NCBI RefSeq assembly: GCF_030247195.1
Contig: NC_080672.1
Coordinates: 250,843,556-250,907,555 of the forward strand
Direction: 5' to 3'
DNA length: 64,000 nucleotides
Source of the DNA: Topomyia yanbarensis
Lineage: Eukaryota; Arthropoda; Insecta; Diptera; Culicidae
The position numbers and the translations under genes were made by a program. Each line of letters starts with the position of its first letter. Within the stretch, counting starts at the first letter, position 1. The notes under the pieces were generated by a model, which worked only from the letters and a program-made list of their open reading frames with translations, made no database searches and had not been told where the DNA came from. Below are positions 35,103 through 47,711 of the stretch, in pieces.

Positions 35103-36500
35103 TCTACTCACATAAACTTATCACTACACTAGGTAATCACTACTCACTCGCCAAAACATCATCGCCGCCCAATTCTTCTGGGCTGGCGAATTGGAATTGG
35201 TAAAATGCGTTATGCTATAAGTTGATTTAATTTCCAATCATCCAATTAGTAAGAATACCAAAATGGCATAATAGAATCGATTTTTTTAAATTGCACCTTC
35301 TAGTTTTTTGTGTTCTTACTTTTTTGTTCATTACATATTATTAATTTTTTTTGTGATGTGAATTCGTATATATTTTTGCGTTCCTGTCGGAATATTGCTT
35401 TGATATAAACAAAGAAATTAGCTACATGCAAACAGTATCCGGAAACGATGGTGGTAAGCGTACCAACCCTTTTTTCTTCTTTCCACTCGGCGAGAGAGAA
35501 ATTGATTTAGATTTACATTCGAAGCAAATGAAACAAATTGCGTGCAAATGTTGGAAGCTAAAATTTGTCCGCTTTCAATATCGTAAATTTCGAAACTATG
35601 CAACCCGAACCCTGCCAAAACAATTACCACGTGGAATGGGAGAAACGAATAAAATGGAGGTTTTGCAAAATAAATAACAAACTTTTGTTATATTAAACGT
35701 TATTTATGTTGGACGCCTGTATTTTTAATTTATGCAATTAATATTCGTGTGACGCCACAGTTAGAACAACAATGCGATTTTCGGCAATCGTGGTACATAA
35801 AAAGCGAATTCTTTTCTACTTTCAAATTTTATAGTGCATGATTTGTTCAGCATTTTGCCATTTTGTTTCAGTTTAATTTGTGCATGGTAGCAAATCAATT
35901 TGCGACAGCTTTTCTCTGTTCCATTGTTTATTTATGTACGCTCGATTAAAATGCGATTGCAAGTGCGTTTTTTTCATTTAAATAAAATACTACTTGTATT
36001 TTGTATCAGCATGGATAACTGTAGCTCATGCCCGCTGACACGAAATAGGTTTGTATATAAGTTTCTCCAATATAGTTTCATGGTTCATTTTAATTAGGCG
36101 TTTCGGAACACCTAGGTCTCAGGAAGGGTGGGGAATGAATTCGAAACGAGCGATTATTTATATTTATTTCAACCGTGGATAATTATGATATCTGATGTAA
36201 TCTATCCTATATTCTTCTACCTATCTCTTATCTGTGCCTGGTATGTTATAAAATTTTGTTCTAGGCTTGTCGTGTCTTGCCGTTCACTGGATAAAAAGAA
36301 CATAACCGTTTCGTAAAAAACATCATAAGAAAATTTTTCCCGGGATTCTCGAAAGTCGCGAATAACAAAACGTAAATTCCTACGAAATGGAATAAAGTAA
36401 AAACCCCTGGATTCCCATGTTGCAAGGTTCGCTATACATTATAGAGCTTTTTTGATGCTAGAAAGTTAAGTATTATGCCCGTCATGCATCAATTAGTTTG
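35103..36500. other. Unassigned AT-rich stretch
   Basis: Overlapping open frames at 35418-35677 on opposite strands, and others up to 36316, have no family signature. No paired ends recognised. Confidence 0.35.
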
Positions 36501-36514
36501 ATTCAAATTATCTC

Positions 36515-37329
36515 CTCGACGGCGCCGGTGGATTGGTAAGCGCAATCGCTTCACAGCCCCATTGGGTCTGGAGTGCAGGGTTGCCAAAATTATATTTGTA
36601 TTTTTGTCCTTAAAAATCTTTTCATCTGTATTTATTCTTCGAAAAATCTGTGTCGATATCTGTATCGAATCAGTTGAGTCGTTTAACTTGGATTTTGCTG
36701 GATTATCTATCGAAGATATTAATTCCTATGGTTTAAATCAGTCAAGCAAGGATCTGTCTACGTCTTCATAAAAAACACTACAAATCGTTCTGATATTTTA
36801 CATCCAGAAACTTGAACTTTACCGATGTGCGCAATGGAAAAATAAATTTCTTCTTCATTTAAATACTTTTGTTGATATATAATGTAATATACATTAGGTC
36901 GACCCATGTAGCTATCGAATTTTCGGACAAAAAAATTGAGAATTAACAAAGTCACAGAGCATTACAATTAACGTTTCTGGAAATAGACTTCAGCCAGGCG
37001 TTTACGGGGTGCTAACCTGAGTGTATTACAAACCTTTACCTTTCAGAATGTACGACCACTTCCAAAAGCAAAAATATATTTTTATATAGAGGGCTACGCT
37101 GAGAGAGACACAGAGGATATATTACTGAAACAGAAAAAAAAATATTTCAAAAAATAATTTTTGTAACATCATTTCTCAAAAATCTGTATATCTGTACATA
37201 CACACAAAAATCTGTATATCTGCACACACAGATTCTTGGTCTGAAAATGGCTGAAAAATCTGTATAAATGCAGATTATTCTGTATTTTTGGTAACCCTGC
37301 TGGAGTGTGAACCCAGTTGAGATCACGCT
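36515..37329 (+). repeat. tRNA-derived SINE-like sequence, split by a hAT-like element
   Basis: With the insertion at 36576-37299 and one target duplication removed, GGCGCCGGTGGATTGGTAAG, CGCAATCGCTTCACAGCCCC and GGAGTGTGAACCCAGTTGAG become continuous. The order resembles tRNA-like promoter boxes (TGG..TGGTAAGCG as box A, a GTGAACCC word where box B belongs). Homology to a named SINE not established. Confidence 0.35.
36576..37299. mobile_element. hAT-like element, 724 bp, perfect 8-bp TSD
   Basis: CTGGAGTG flanks it at 36568-36575 and 37300-37307. Ends read CAGGGTTGCCAAAATTATAT and, inverted, CAGGGTTACCAAAAATACAG. Near the ends are many AATCTGTATA/ATCTGTAT-like words (36640-36665, 37180-37270). 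Eight-base duplications and CAGGG ends point to hAT. No transposase. Confidence 0.85.
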
Positions 37330-37661
37330 AAAACGCTTTTACTCAAAAACGAGTAAAATTTGTTTGATAGTTCAATATAATGTCTGATCGAAGTAGGTCA
37401 TCTCCATCCGACATCGGTACTACATCATTCCGACTACTCTCACCTACTTTTACTCATTTTTGACAAGGTACGGTTTTTGTGGCAGAAACGCGTCAAATCT
37501 ACTCATGGGTGAAAAAACCGTACCTTGTCAAAAATGAGTAAAAGTAGGTGAGGCTATTCGGAATGATGTAGTACCGATGTCGAATGGAGATGACCTACTT
37601 CGATCAGACATCATATTGAACTTTCAAACAAATTTTACTCATTTTTGAGTAAAAGCGTTTT
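37330..37661. mobile_element. Foldback element (332 bp)
   Basis: Almost entirely palindromic: arms 37330-37478 and 37512-37661 with a ~33-bp loop. Ends are AAAACGCTTTTACTC and its complement. It lies in the 3' part of the SINE-like sequence. No clear target duplication. Confidence 0.8.
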
Positions 37662-37819
37662 GCAGTAGCTGAGGATAAGCGTGTGGTTTCCTGGCTCGAA
37701 TAGTTGTCAAACGTGACAGCGAGAGCGCTTTAAGCAACGTTCACATTGCTACGAGTCAGTGTTTTTGGCTCGACTTGAAACTCGTCGAATGCAAACAAAG
37801 TTCATTTTGATGTTCTTAA

Positions 37820-38018
37820 GGTTGAACAGAGAAGGAGCAAAAATCGAAAACGAAAAAGCAGTTTTTTCCACACCGTGTGTTAGATCTTCATAAAAATTAA
37901 TCGTGTAGAATGTGACAACATTCTACATAAGCTGATTGATTTTTATGAAGATTTAACACACGGTGGGGTAAAAAACTGCTTTTTTCGTTTTCAATTTTTG
38001 CCCATTCTCTGTGCAACC
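37820..38018. mobile_element. TTAA-flanked foldback MITE (199 bp)
   Basis: TTAA at 37816-37819 and 38019-38022. Arms of roughly 85-90 bp start GGTTGAACAGAGAAGGAGC and, inverted, GGTTGCACAGAGAATGGGC. The core wording GAAAACGAAAAA..GCAGTTTTTT is shared with the element at 46631-46841, so they are one family. Confidence 0.8.
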
Positions 38019-38022
38019 TTAA

Positions 38023-40109
38023 CTGGTGCTCAAGTGGTAAACTCGTTAAGATTTGATAGAGAAAAAGCAATGCAAGAAAAAACCCGATTTCTCATATATT
38101 GTTAATAATTCATTATCTTAAATCCAACATTAAAACTGACTTGTACAGGTCATGTGAATAGACCTTAAACATTTGAAAAGTAGCTAGCGCTACTGGCCTT
38201 TGGTGGCAGCTTCAGGCAATATTTAGTATCCACGGGGCTGGAGTGGATAATCTCTGGTTACGTCTTCCTTCCTGTTGATGGCCGATATCTGGGGTCCAGA
38301 TAGTGAAGTCGCCTCTCTGGCGTCGGTGGCAGTCCATCGGTATGGACAGATGCCGACGTAAAATGAAAACGAATAGAAAATCTCCTTAGGAAGAAACTGG
38401 ACTAGATATTTCCTTTACCAATTTTCTATATAGTTTTACATACAAATTTAAGAATTTCATTGCAATTGCAATTCTATTGAGCCTTTTTCCTAAAACAGTC
38501 AATAATTGTGCCGATCTAATGGTGATTCATACTGATTTTGATTTGAGGGGATTTAAGCTTCTTCTCCAACTTGAATACGCCACCTTCTCAACCCCATATA
38601 TATTCTTATTTCTAAAAACCAATTGACCGTATATTCGACTACTGGCTGACAGTGGCTCTCTACCGGGAAGAAGATATATGCTTTCCTATTAGTCAGTTCA
38701 TGTTCATGCGGTCGACTTACATACCAATTATCATGACATAAATCACACCAAAACGCATATGATTCATGTGCATTTGGCGTTCCACTCGGACAAAGCACAT
38801 TTTCCACATAATGAAACACTGTCTATCAAATGTGCCACCCACCCTTCTCACAAGGGAGTAAAATCCGTTCGGACCGAACAGAACGGAACGGAAACGGCGA
38901 CACCAGAAACAATTGTAAGTAATAGCAAGTGACAAAAGGTCTTTTCTCTCGTCTGAGCACATTTCAATTTCAATGTCATAACCCTAATCAATGCTAAGTG
39001 TTTGTATATCCATAGAGATTTGTCGAGAGTATGCGATATTATTATGGTAGGATCTTGCATTTATATTTAGCCTTGACTGGATTACCAACTGGTTCTCTAG
39101 AGCGTGCAGAAATGTATGATTACCTCGAGACATTCAGCCGTCGATGCCGACAGGCAAACGCGAAAAGCACTTTTCTGTGTTTATCATTCATAACGGCCGA
39201 GGGATTGTGTAGATTGTGACTGCGGGGATTTTTCGTTGGGGTGTATTGGTAGTAGGAGAACTTCGTAACATCTGTTCTGATCTGTGATATGAGGTTAACG
39301 ATATAACTTTTTGCATTTTTTGTTCACGCTCACCAATTGCAAAATATACAAACCAGTGTGCAATATTGGACATTTAATAAATACTCCCTTTATTGAACCC
39401 TTCGCTCGCAGGGGAAGAAATGACAGCTGAGTGGCACCCGCTAAGTGGCATCAGAACTGTCAGCAGACTTTGGGGATGTGGAAATGAGACGATATTGCGA
39501 TGTTGCAATTGTTTGAGCGCGATGTCGAATGTGATAGGTTAGAATTCTGGATTTAAAATAATTGGCGTATCTAGAGCAATCAAGAAATATTTGTAATTGG
39601 AAGTGAATATGGAGCAAACAGGAACAAAAATACTTGCTCCTTTTCACTCCGGCTTGCTACAAGAAGAAGTAAAAAGAGAAGAAGAGGTGACAGGAACGAT
39701 TTTCTTCGGAGTACTTCCAGTGTATCCTGGTACTGGAATATATCTAATATTGCTTTGACGGCTAATCGTAAGCTGATCGCCGGTGATCCATTGTATCTTG
39801 ATGATTTTGTTTAAGCGTGCCGCAAGGAATTACCGGAACAGTTCCTACCGTTACTCACAGAAGGGGAAAGGCCAGCAAGCAAGATGTTTTAAAACAGAAA
39901 GCTGGGTTGCTTCGATTAATTTGGCCGGTTTGGGTGTTTCCATATCTGCTGCTGTTGCGTGAAGTGCGAACGCATACTCGACTGAAGTTAAGCACCACTA
40001 TTGTATTACTTTCCCCATTCTTGTACCTTGTATTATCTTTACTGGGCGACAGGCCTGTGCAAAACTGAAATGATTTACCTCAAAGTGAGATGGAAGTTCA
40101 CATAAAATC
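38023..40109. other. Unassigned stretch preceding a LINE
   Basis: Open frames at 38553-38962 (two overlapping minus frames), 39609-39758 and 39817-40068 carry no recognised motif. The last ~300 bp may be 5' UTR of the LINE that begins about 40110. Nothing else recognised. Confidence 0.35.
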
Positions 40110-41290
40110 GACTATTCGGCTCTAGTTATATCCATGCTTCTCAAGCGGGCTTTATGTGATCTTTTTCCGGACCAAAGACAAAAAGTTTGTAAATCTATTG
40201 CAGATTTCTCGAGTTCTGACGGAACGATATTTAGCCGTGGTACAATTATTGAAAATTCGCCCTGATAACTTTCGGGTAATGAAAAATTGATTACGGGCTT
40301 GCTGTGCAGGAGATCAGAGTATATGTACCAGCTCCCCACCTTGGAATAACTGGGGTGGCGTCCGATTCGAGTCTGAGTTACGCGGATCTGCTGAACCAGA
40401 CGGGGTTGGCTGTTTTACAGACCGCATGATTCTGTCAGTGAAGATACTGAGCTGCGAATTCAGTTTGCATTCAGTATTAGTCGCAGCTGGCCTCTTCGCC
40501 GGGTCCTATCCTTCTCCCTAACTAACTACCTCCTCTGTGATAAGGTTCGTTTACATGTTCGCCTTTTTGTGCCGCGGTTCATGAACTTTACTAATTGCAA
40601 ACAACTAGGACACAGCCTCCCAATGTAGAAATAAGGTTCGTTGTGGGAAATGCGGTGGGAATCAACGAATGTTGTGAAGGGTCTCTATTGAGGGGAAAAT
40701 CCATATGATCTCCCAACATGTACCGCGTAAAACCAGTGCGAGGAGAAACTTAAGCGCTTCAGAGATGCTTTAAGTAATCTTTTGCAGAAATGCAAAATAC
40801 TTATAAAGATAGCTACGCCACCGGTCTACACGAATATCTATAGTAAATTGCCTACTGACGAATGCGACTCTGATGAACCCCAGAAGGAACATTTTCTTTC
40901 CTAACTTTGTTATAAAGGCAAGAATTGTTCTCCAAAAATAACTGCTCTAAGGTCCTCCAAAAATAACTCGAGTTAATCGAGGAAGTACTGGTGCAAAAGC
41001 GAAGCAAGTAGCTCCTGATCTTAGAAATCTGAGATCAGAAAAGGAGTTCCCAGCACTACCTGGGACATCATAAATCCCAATTCCATATCTTAGCCAGAGA
41101 AAGAAACTAGCACTGGCTTAATAAATTTCTCTGACTTTGAGGACTGTATTTTCACAGCTTTAAATATCTCTGACGCTCTCAAAAGCAGCTTAACAGGTTT
41201 TCTCCTCGCAGTAAAAACATTAATGTTGCAGTTAACAGCAAAAGCCTCTCCTTTCAGCGATTGTATCCTTCGATGGCTAATTCATCGAAC
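40110..41290 (+). pseudogene. ORF1 of an RNase H-bearing LINE
   Basis: Readable blocks in order: LLKRALCDLFPDQRQKV (40138-40190), VPAPHLGITGVASDSSLS(F/Y)ADLL (about 40330-40395), VHELY/CKQLGH where the zinc knuckles should be (40580-40615), CEEKLKRFRDAL (40740-40780), PPVYTNIYSKLPTDECDSDE (40820-40880), LRNLRSEKEFPALPGTS (41020-41070) and a leucine-rich end before FDG at about 41270. I know this order from ORF1 proteins of culicine LINEs. Cysteines of the knuckles are mostly lost and there are many stops. ORF2 starts next to it. Confidence 0.65.
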
Positions 41291-43960
41291 GAGGTCACGG
41301 ATTTGATCACTGTTCTACAGTAAAATTGTAGAAGCATTATCCCAAAAATCGATTCTTTTAAAATCTCAATAAATAAAATTTGAAATGCCATGCTTTTGTA
41401 TTATGCGTTGCATGTTTGACTTCAGAAATAGACCTCAACTTTCACAATTTTAATATTATACGCTTTGATTGAGAAGATTCTTATGGAAGAGTACTTCTGG
41501 CGATAAAAAAAGCTATTCTTCAATCGAACCTACCTCCATTCGACACCAGGTGAAATGACACATATTTCTATTCTCCCAGCGCGCCCGAATGCTTCACTAT
41601 TGCTAAACGTTCTGGGCCATCAATGTTTCGTATGACTTCACACGAAAAAATGATTGGAAGGGCAAAGCGTCCGTGATATCCGGCAAAAACGAGTCCACAC
41701 AAGAACTCCGGAGGAAGAGTACGGACTCCTGGCTGGTTTGATTCTCGATACCGCGATTCAAGCTCAGACTAAACAAGTACCATACGCGAGTTCTCGCGGG
41801 CATCCTCGCAACCCGTGGTGGGACAATGAGTGCTCAGACGTGTAAACGGATAAGACCGCGCGTATGGCACCTTCCAGAACGACGTGCCACCAGCTAGCTA
41901 TCGACAGTATGCGATGTTAGAAATGCGAATGTTAGAGTTTGATGAAGACCAAGAAACGTAGCTTCTGGCGCCGGTTCGTTGACGGGCTAACGAGAGTTCG
42001 ATGAGCACTCGTTCACGAAACCGAAACCATACTAACGAGAGCGTGGAATATTGAAATCGCTGGATATTCGATTTCGCCAAGAAGGTTTGTCCGGATTCCG
42101 CCCGGTACGTAAGATCTACCGCGTCGCGTCCCCTCACGATAATGCGAAAGAAACACCATTTTCGATGGTGGAGTTCTCACTTGCCCTCTTATCATGTGAC
42201 AATAAAGCCCCCAGGGTCAGACAGAATCAAAATTAACTGCCAGACTCTGCTAAGAGACGCTTGTTGATTTTTTAATAACTTTCTTGAGAGTAACATTGCC
42301 CCTCATAACTGGAGGCAAGTGAAGGTCATCGCCATCCAAAAACTAGGAAACCCAATCACGATCCGAACTCGTATCGACCGAGTGCAATGCTGCCATGTAT
42401 TCGAATGTTGTTTGAGTAAATGATCGTCTTTCGCCTCGACAATTGGGTCGAAGAAAAAGTTATAAATGTTGAATGTTATAATTATATTTTTTCGAAAAAT
42501 CGTGCAGAATTTGCATTTTGATTTTAAGTTTATTGCATCATTATTTATTGCATAAAGGCATATGAGCTTAAGTGACGCATACGTATATTTGTTATTGTTC
42601 GGTGTCTCAAAGCAATATAAGAAGATTCTAGATTTGCACTTAGTTTTCTATAAAAGTTTCATAGCATTTATATTCGAAAGCTTTTTAGCACGATGTCTAT
42701 GTTTTGTATGTCGATATAGTGCAATACGGTTTCAATTAATGGCTTAAACTTTTGCTCAGGTTTCAACTTTCAAATATCTCGTCGGGGTTTGGTTCGACTC
42801 TAAAGATACCTGGGTATCTGAAACATTAGTGCCAACAAAAGGAGGATTCTCCGTATTATAACCGGAACATGGTGGGGTAACCACCCAGGAGGCCCGATCA
42901 GGCTGTACCAAACAACGATATTGTCGGTGATACGGGAGCTTCTGTTTACGCTCCGCTGCGAACATACATTTCATAAAAATGGAGCGAATACAATATTGTT
43001 GTTTTCGCATTGCCCTGGGTTGCATACACTCGACTCATACGATAAGTCTAGAATTGCTGGCGGCCGTTCTTCCGCTGAAAACCCGATTTTGAGACCTCTC
43101 GTATCAATTGCTCATCAGATGCGATATCTTGAACCCGTTGGTAATTGCAAATTTTGAGAGGCTTGTCGAACTCCAGTCCATTACCCGATTGATGTCATTT
43201 GGCTTCGATTACATGCCACAAAACATTTATTCTTCTTTGTATTATCCCACCCGTGTCAATTTCTTTCATGCTTCTTATTCTACTGTATTTTTCGACACAT
43301 CCTTGAAAGAAGAGATTTGTGGAATCCAGGATCACATACGCCCGTAAGTCATTTCTAGAAGTTTAAGTTTACGTCACAGAACTTGCTGCTATTCGGTATA
43401 CCCTTGGGATTATAGATACTTTCCCCACCGTTCTTTACCCTATTGGTTCGGGCAGCATCAGCTCAATAGATGCTCTTCGTTCAATGAAACCTAGAAAGCA
43501 CATTCCATATTTTCTCGGGAAAATATGGGAGTCCTTGCGTACTTTGTCTGTAATATCGTACAAGATTACCTTAGTTTGGGTTCTCTCGCATTGCTCCATC
43601 CCAGGTTATGAAAAAGCGGAGTTTTTAGCTAAAGCGGGCGCTTCAGAAGGTGACATCTACGAAAGACCAATTAGCTTCACTGAATTTTTCAATATCTCTC
43701 GTCAGAGGACGCTAGAAAGTTGGCAGACATCGTGGAACAATGGAGAGTTGGGATGGTGGCTACATTCTACCATCCCAACCAAGACAACACAAAACTTTTC
43801 TGTCGAATGAGCCAACAAACACGAGACGTACAGCACAAGCATTTCACACGCAACTCGAAGCGTTGCCGATCCGCATCTGACCGGAATCTACGAAATCGTC
43901 TGGAGGAACTTGGCGTCCTTTTACTTGATTCTTCTTGATGGAAGTCGTCTGAGTCTGTGA
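41274..43960 (+). pseudogene. ORF2 of an RNase H-bearing LINE (endonuclease, RT, RNase H), internally deleted
   Basis: Begins at ATG 41274 (MANSSNEVTDLITVLQ, then stops). The endonuclease is only partly kept (EIDLNFHNFNIIRFD, then VLLAIKKAI near 41490). From 41700 the pre-RT region reads PEEEYGLLAGLILDTA..QAQTKQVP and PRNPWWDNECS. At 42050-42450 come NRWIFDFAKK, a PFSMVEFSLALLSC-type block and PNSYRPSAML. The RT palm (including the catalytic ADD) is missing, replaced by about 300 bp of AT-rich sequence (42460-42755). It resumes with VSTFKYLVGVWFDSK, RIALGCIHSTHT, then RNase H pieces (SSIDALRSMKPRKH, FVWVLSHCSIPGYEKAEFLAKAG) to about 43830. Dead element. Confidence 0.75.
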
Positions 43961-44310
43961 CCTATGCCGTAGATCTCCCGATACCTAAAACTGATAGGTA
44001 ATAATTTTCTCGACCCTGTCTTTATCCACCCCCCTCCCCGGACTCCGACACCCAGAAGCATGCCCCAACCAAATTTCTTCCCGTAACATTTTGCTCTTCC
44101 TGTCTCTTCTAGTTTTAACTATTATACTACAAAATCTCGTTGAAAATGCCCAATTGTACTACTACTTATAAAAATAGCTCTAATGATCTTCCTGAATTTT
44201 TACAAAATTCAATCACGCCCTCCACCAGACCAGGAGAAAATAGCTGGCCAATAACCCGAGCATGCTATATTTTGGAATTCATACCAAAACTCGATATTAA
44301 TTGATTATTA
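43961..44310 (+). repeat. 3' end/UTR of the RNase H LINE
   Basis: Follows ORF2 without a break. C-rich at 44025-44040, then AT-rich, ending around GGAATTCATACC. No poly-A or target duplication could be identified with confidence. Confidence 0.4.
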
Positions 44311-44317
44311 TACCACA

Positions 44318-44374
44318 TTGAGGTGTTAAGCAGGTATTGAAAAAATATTTTCCAATACCTGTTTAACACCTCAA
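44318..44374. repeat. Short hairpin
   Basis: TTGAGGTGTTAAGCAGGTAT and its near-perfect complement (44353-44374) around a 13-bp loop. Followed by further GGTATT/AATACC words up to 44520, so it is probably one end of an AT-rich MITE. Confidence 0.6.
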
Positions 44375-44780
44375 TGAGATATAATACTTTATTTTAGTAT
44401 TATTCATATGTTCCACTGATTTTTACAAATACTAAATCAATACCTTATTGAATACCTCCATACAGTGAATTTTGTTATTGGAAGGTTGAAAAATGTTTTA
44501 TTATTATGCAGGTATTATAATAACTCGTTTCATTCTTAAATAGTTATTTGTAGAACATGTCTGTGTTATTATTTTTGGTATTTTACCTTCTATGTGGAGC
44601 TTATAGCTTATAATAAAACTTTGTGGTATAAAGTATGGAATACCTGAATTTAGTATTCCGCAGTTATTTTCTTCTGCTCGAGTTTTAAGATTTTTGTAAC
44701 ATTGTTCCCCTTAGTTAATAAATATTTGCTCCAATAATCTGACTGCTAAACACACACAATAATGGTTTTCAACAGTGGTA

Positions 44781-45089
44781 GTGACCATCCATAAATGACG
44801 TAGCATTTTTTGAGTGATTTTTAACACCCCCCTCCCCCGTTGTCACAAACCTCTACACCCCCTGTTAATTACGTAGCTTAGCGGTAACTTCCCCCCCCCC
44901 CTCTTGACACGGAAAAAATATAAAAAAAAATAAAAACGATGTTAGTTACATGAAACGGTCAACTCCTATTCCCCTCTAAAAAGTACGTAGCATAACACGA
45001 CCCCCTACCCCCCTGTCGTCACACATCATCACAAAATACAAAACTCCCCCCTCCCCCAAACAATGCTACGTCATTTATGGATGATCCCT
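44781..45089. mobile_element. TA-flanked MITE with CATCCATAAATGACGTAGCA ends
   Basis: Inverted ends GTGACCATCCATAAATGACG and AGGGATCATCCATAAATGAC, each followed by TAGCAT, TA outside both. The interior has several CCCCCCTCCCCC tracts and TACGTAGC words. The ends resemble the element at 61820-62065 (GGGACCATTAATAAATTACG) and are a wording common in insect MITEs. Confidence 0.75.
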
Positions 45090-45091
45090 TA

Positions 45092-46626
45092 TGTGCATTT
45101 TATTTTAATTAAAAAAAAGGTTATAGAATACCCCTTGCTTATTTTCAATGCCTTACATGATTATTGTCATCATGCAACCCTTGCTAATGAAGTGTAAAAT
45201 TTGTTTATCTCAAAACGTTATCAATCCAATTTGGTAAATATTTTAAGTGAAACCCTTTCTTATAACTCTGCGCCGCTGAAAATAAAAAAGTCGAGGCATT
45301 GCCGTGCCTCTTTTTATCACCTTCTTCCATTATTCCTAAATGTGCGAGTGCGAAAAGGGACAGGAAGTCGAGGGGAATTATAAAATGTGTATAAAAATAT
45401 CATTACAACCGCTACTCGAGTCAGAGCGTAAGGTGACAGCAGTCAGCGCCAGCGTTGTGACGCTTTTTGCCACCACCGCCGACTGTGATGAGGACGACAG
45501 CGATATCAGGAAAGACTGTTTCGCGCGGTGTCGAAAAGGATTCAGTATCATGGAGCGGAAGCAGAAAAATCACAAAAGCGCAACCGTTGGGACTGCTCAG
45601 ATCGCGCCGCACCATTCAAAAACACGATGAACGAGAATGATAAATGGAAACGCGCCAACAAACAGAATTGCTCCTGGCATATTTCAATACAAATTTTAAG
45701 GACGAAGGAAATTGAGCTAATTTTAATTTTATTTATATAAATTAATCCGAAAATCATTCATTAAAACCCCTTTAGAACGCACGTTGCACAATGGATACGG
45801 CTTTTCCTCTTCATTCATGATGTCACACGTTGCAACACTTGGGATCAACACTCTTTCAAAGAGGACACACGTTCTCCGGCAGCCGACCATAAAAAGTCAG
45901 CATCACGTGTCGCTATTGAGAAAAGTGTTGGAAGCTGACACCCCTGGTGTTGTTGTTGTATAGCACCACGGAACAAACCGAAGTGTATCATAGATAAGTG
46001 CAATGTTTGCGACACCACGTATTTGTTGGCAAAACCAACCCATTGTATCATTATTATATTCGCTAATGGTGAATCTGTGAAGGAGTTTTTTTTATTCGCC
46101 TGAATCTCTCTCGCTCTTTTTACAGTTTTGCCACAAGCATTCAGGCTTTTAGTTCGTTGCGGAGTCGGCTGATACCCACATTACACTGATTTTAATGGAA
46201 GTTCTTTTTAGACAGTTTCGCCACAGGCACTTCCGTTGATTATTGAAAGCAATGGTGTTGATACGTAGTCAGACAATCGTCGTTCATAACGAATTTTTTC
46301 ATTGATGTGGTGAATGTTTAGGGTAATGATATCTGTCTTGCAAAGTTGGGAATTGATAAAGCAATACGATCCATAGATCCAATCATGTTATTGCTATAGT
46401 CCCGTATTTGGGTCATTAAATGAACAATAAAATTATTTATTCATCGCATACATCGAGCTAAACATTCTTTATCTAACAATGTATAGTTCTACACTATACT
46501 ACACTAACTACACTAACGATATTTTATTGATTTTTTTCGAAAATGTAAACAGGTCCTTGTTTAACACTATCAGTCTTATTTTCCATTGGTTTCAGCCACA
46601 GGGGTTACCTTCTTTGTCAGTTAAAG
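45092..46626. other. Unassigned stretch
   Basis: Open frames at 45340-45740 overlap in several phases and on both strands. TATAAAA at 45379-45385 is present, but no initiator at the right distance. Nothing recognised. Confidence 0.35.
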
Positions 46627-46630
46627 TTAA

Positions 46631-46841
46631 ACTGAGAACGCCTCAATAAGCGGCAATCTTGGAAAACGAAAAAAGCAGTTTTTTTCACGCCGTTGGGAAA
46701 ATCTTCATAAAAGTCAATAATTCGGTGCATTGGTAGAGCCTTGCCGATTGAATTCCAAGAAGATTTTTCCAACAGTGTGAGAAAAAACTGCTTTTTTCGT
46801 TCACCAAGGTGGCCGCTTTTCCAAGCTTTCTATGTTGAATC
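46631..46841. mobile_element. TTAA-flanked foldback MITE (211 bp)
   Basis: TTAA at 46627-46630 and 46842-46845. The inverted arms include CTTGGAAAACGAAAAAAGCA and, on the other side, CTTGGTGAACGAAAAAAGCA. Same family as 37820-38018, more diverged at the extreme ends. Confidence 0.65.
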
Positions 46842-46969
46842 TTAATCCAGAAAAATGATTGAGGTCAAGACGATGAATGACAGTTGATGGCGTTTAATTT
46901 TAATTTCATGATATATTTTTATTAAAATGATTCCAGTACATAATTGAAAACTAGAGTACGTATCATTAA

Positions 46970-47711
46970 GGGTGGTGGGAAGGGGGCGGGGGGTGTTAAA
47001 GGTTTCAGCGTAAAAAACACTTTTTTTGCGATTTTTTTAGAACTTTGCGCGAAGAAAATTTATCAAAACTTTTGTAAATTATAGTGTATCATTTCAATAA
47101 CATGTTTAATTTTTCTATGCAAAAATATCGACAAACGACTCGGTCACGAAGCTTTTTGTTGAACGTCTTTGGAAAAAAACATGATTTGCGGTGTTACCTG
47201 CCATTCAAAAACTACTTAACCGATTTGTTTCAAACTTCGCATACATATTCTATGTTAAAAAATACCTGACCCCTACGTTGAGTTCTTGAGGTAATTTTTC
47301 ATTTCAGGAGGTGTTAACTTATAAAAAGGCGGATTTTTTCGTGAAAAAAGGGAATTTTTATTTAAAATAAGTGAAAACCCCCCTTGAAAATCGAAAATTA
47401 TCTCGAAAACTCAACGTAGGGGTTAGGTATTTTTACATAGAATGTGTGCAAAGTTTGAAAGAAATCGGTCAAGTAGTTTTGGAATGACAGGTAACACCAC
47501 AAATCTTTTTTTTCCACAGACGTTCTACATAAAGCTTCGTCCCCGATTGGTTTGTCGATATTTTTGCATAGAAAAATTACAGCATGTTGTTGAAATGAAA
47601 TACTATAATGTACAAAAGTTTTGATCAACTCGCTTCAAGCAAAGTTCTAAAAAATTGTAAAAAGTGTTTTTTTCACGCTGAAACTTTTACAAACAGCCCC
47701 CCCCCTCCTCC
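46970..47711. mobile_element. TTAA-flanked foldback element (742 bp)
   Basis: TTAA at 46966-46969 and 47712-47715. Arms 46970-47300 and 47388-47711 are reverse complements over some 320-330 bp with scattered changes; G-rich ends (GGGTGGTGGGAAGGGGGCGG). Loop of about 87 bp. The mirror-image open frames at 47084-47269 (+) and 47398-47628 (-) are products of the palindrome, not genes. Confidence 0.8.

Noticed and set aside
36515..36575. Functional tRNA gene
   Set aside because: Only a head resembling tRNA boxes is present and it is split by an insertion; no complete cloverleaf could be drawn.
45340..45630. 96-codon frame downstream of a TATAAAA word
   Set aside because: Overlaps other frames on both strands, and no initiator lies at the canonical distance; no family recognised.
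47084..47628. Two similar 60-76 codon frames in mirror orientation
   Set aside because: Produced by the two arms of a foldback element, not a gene pair.
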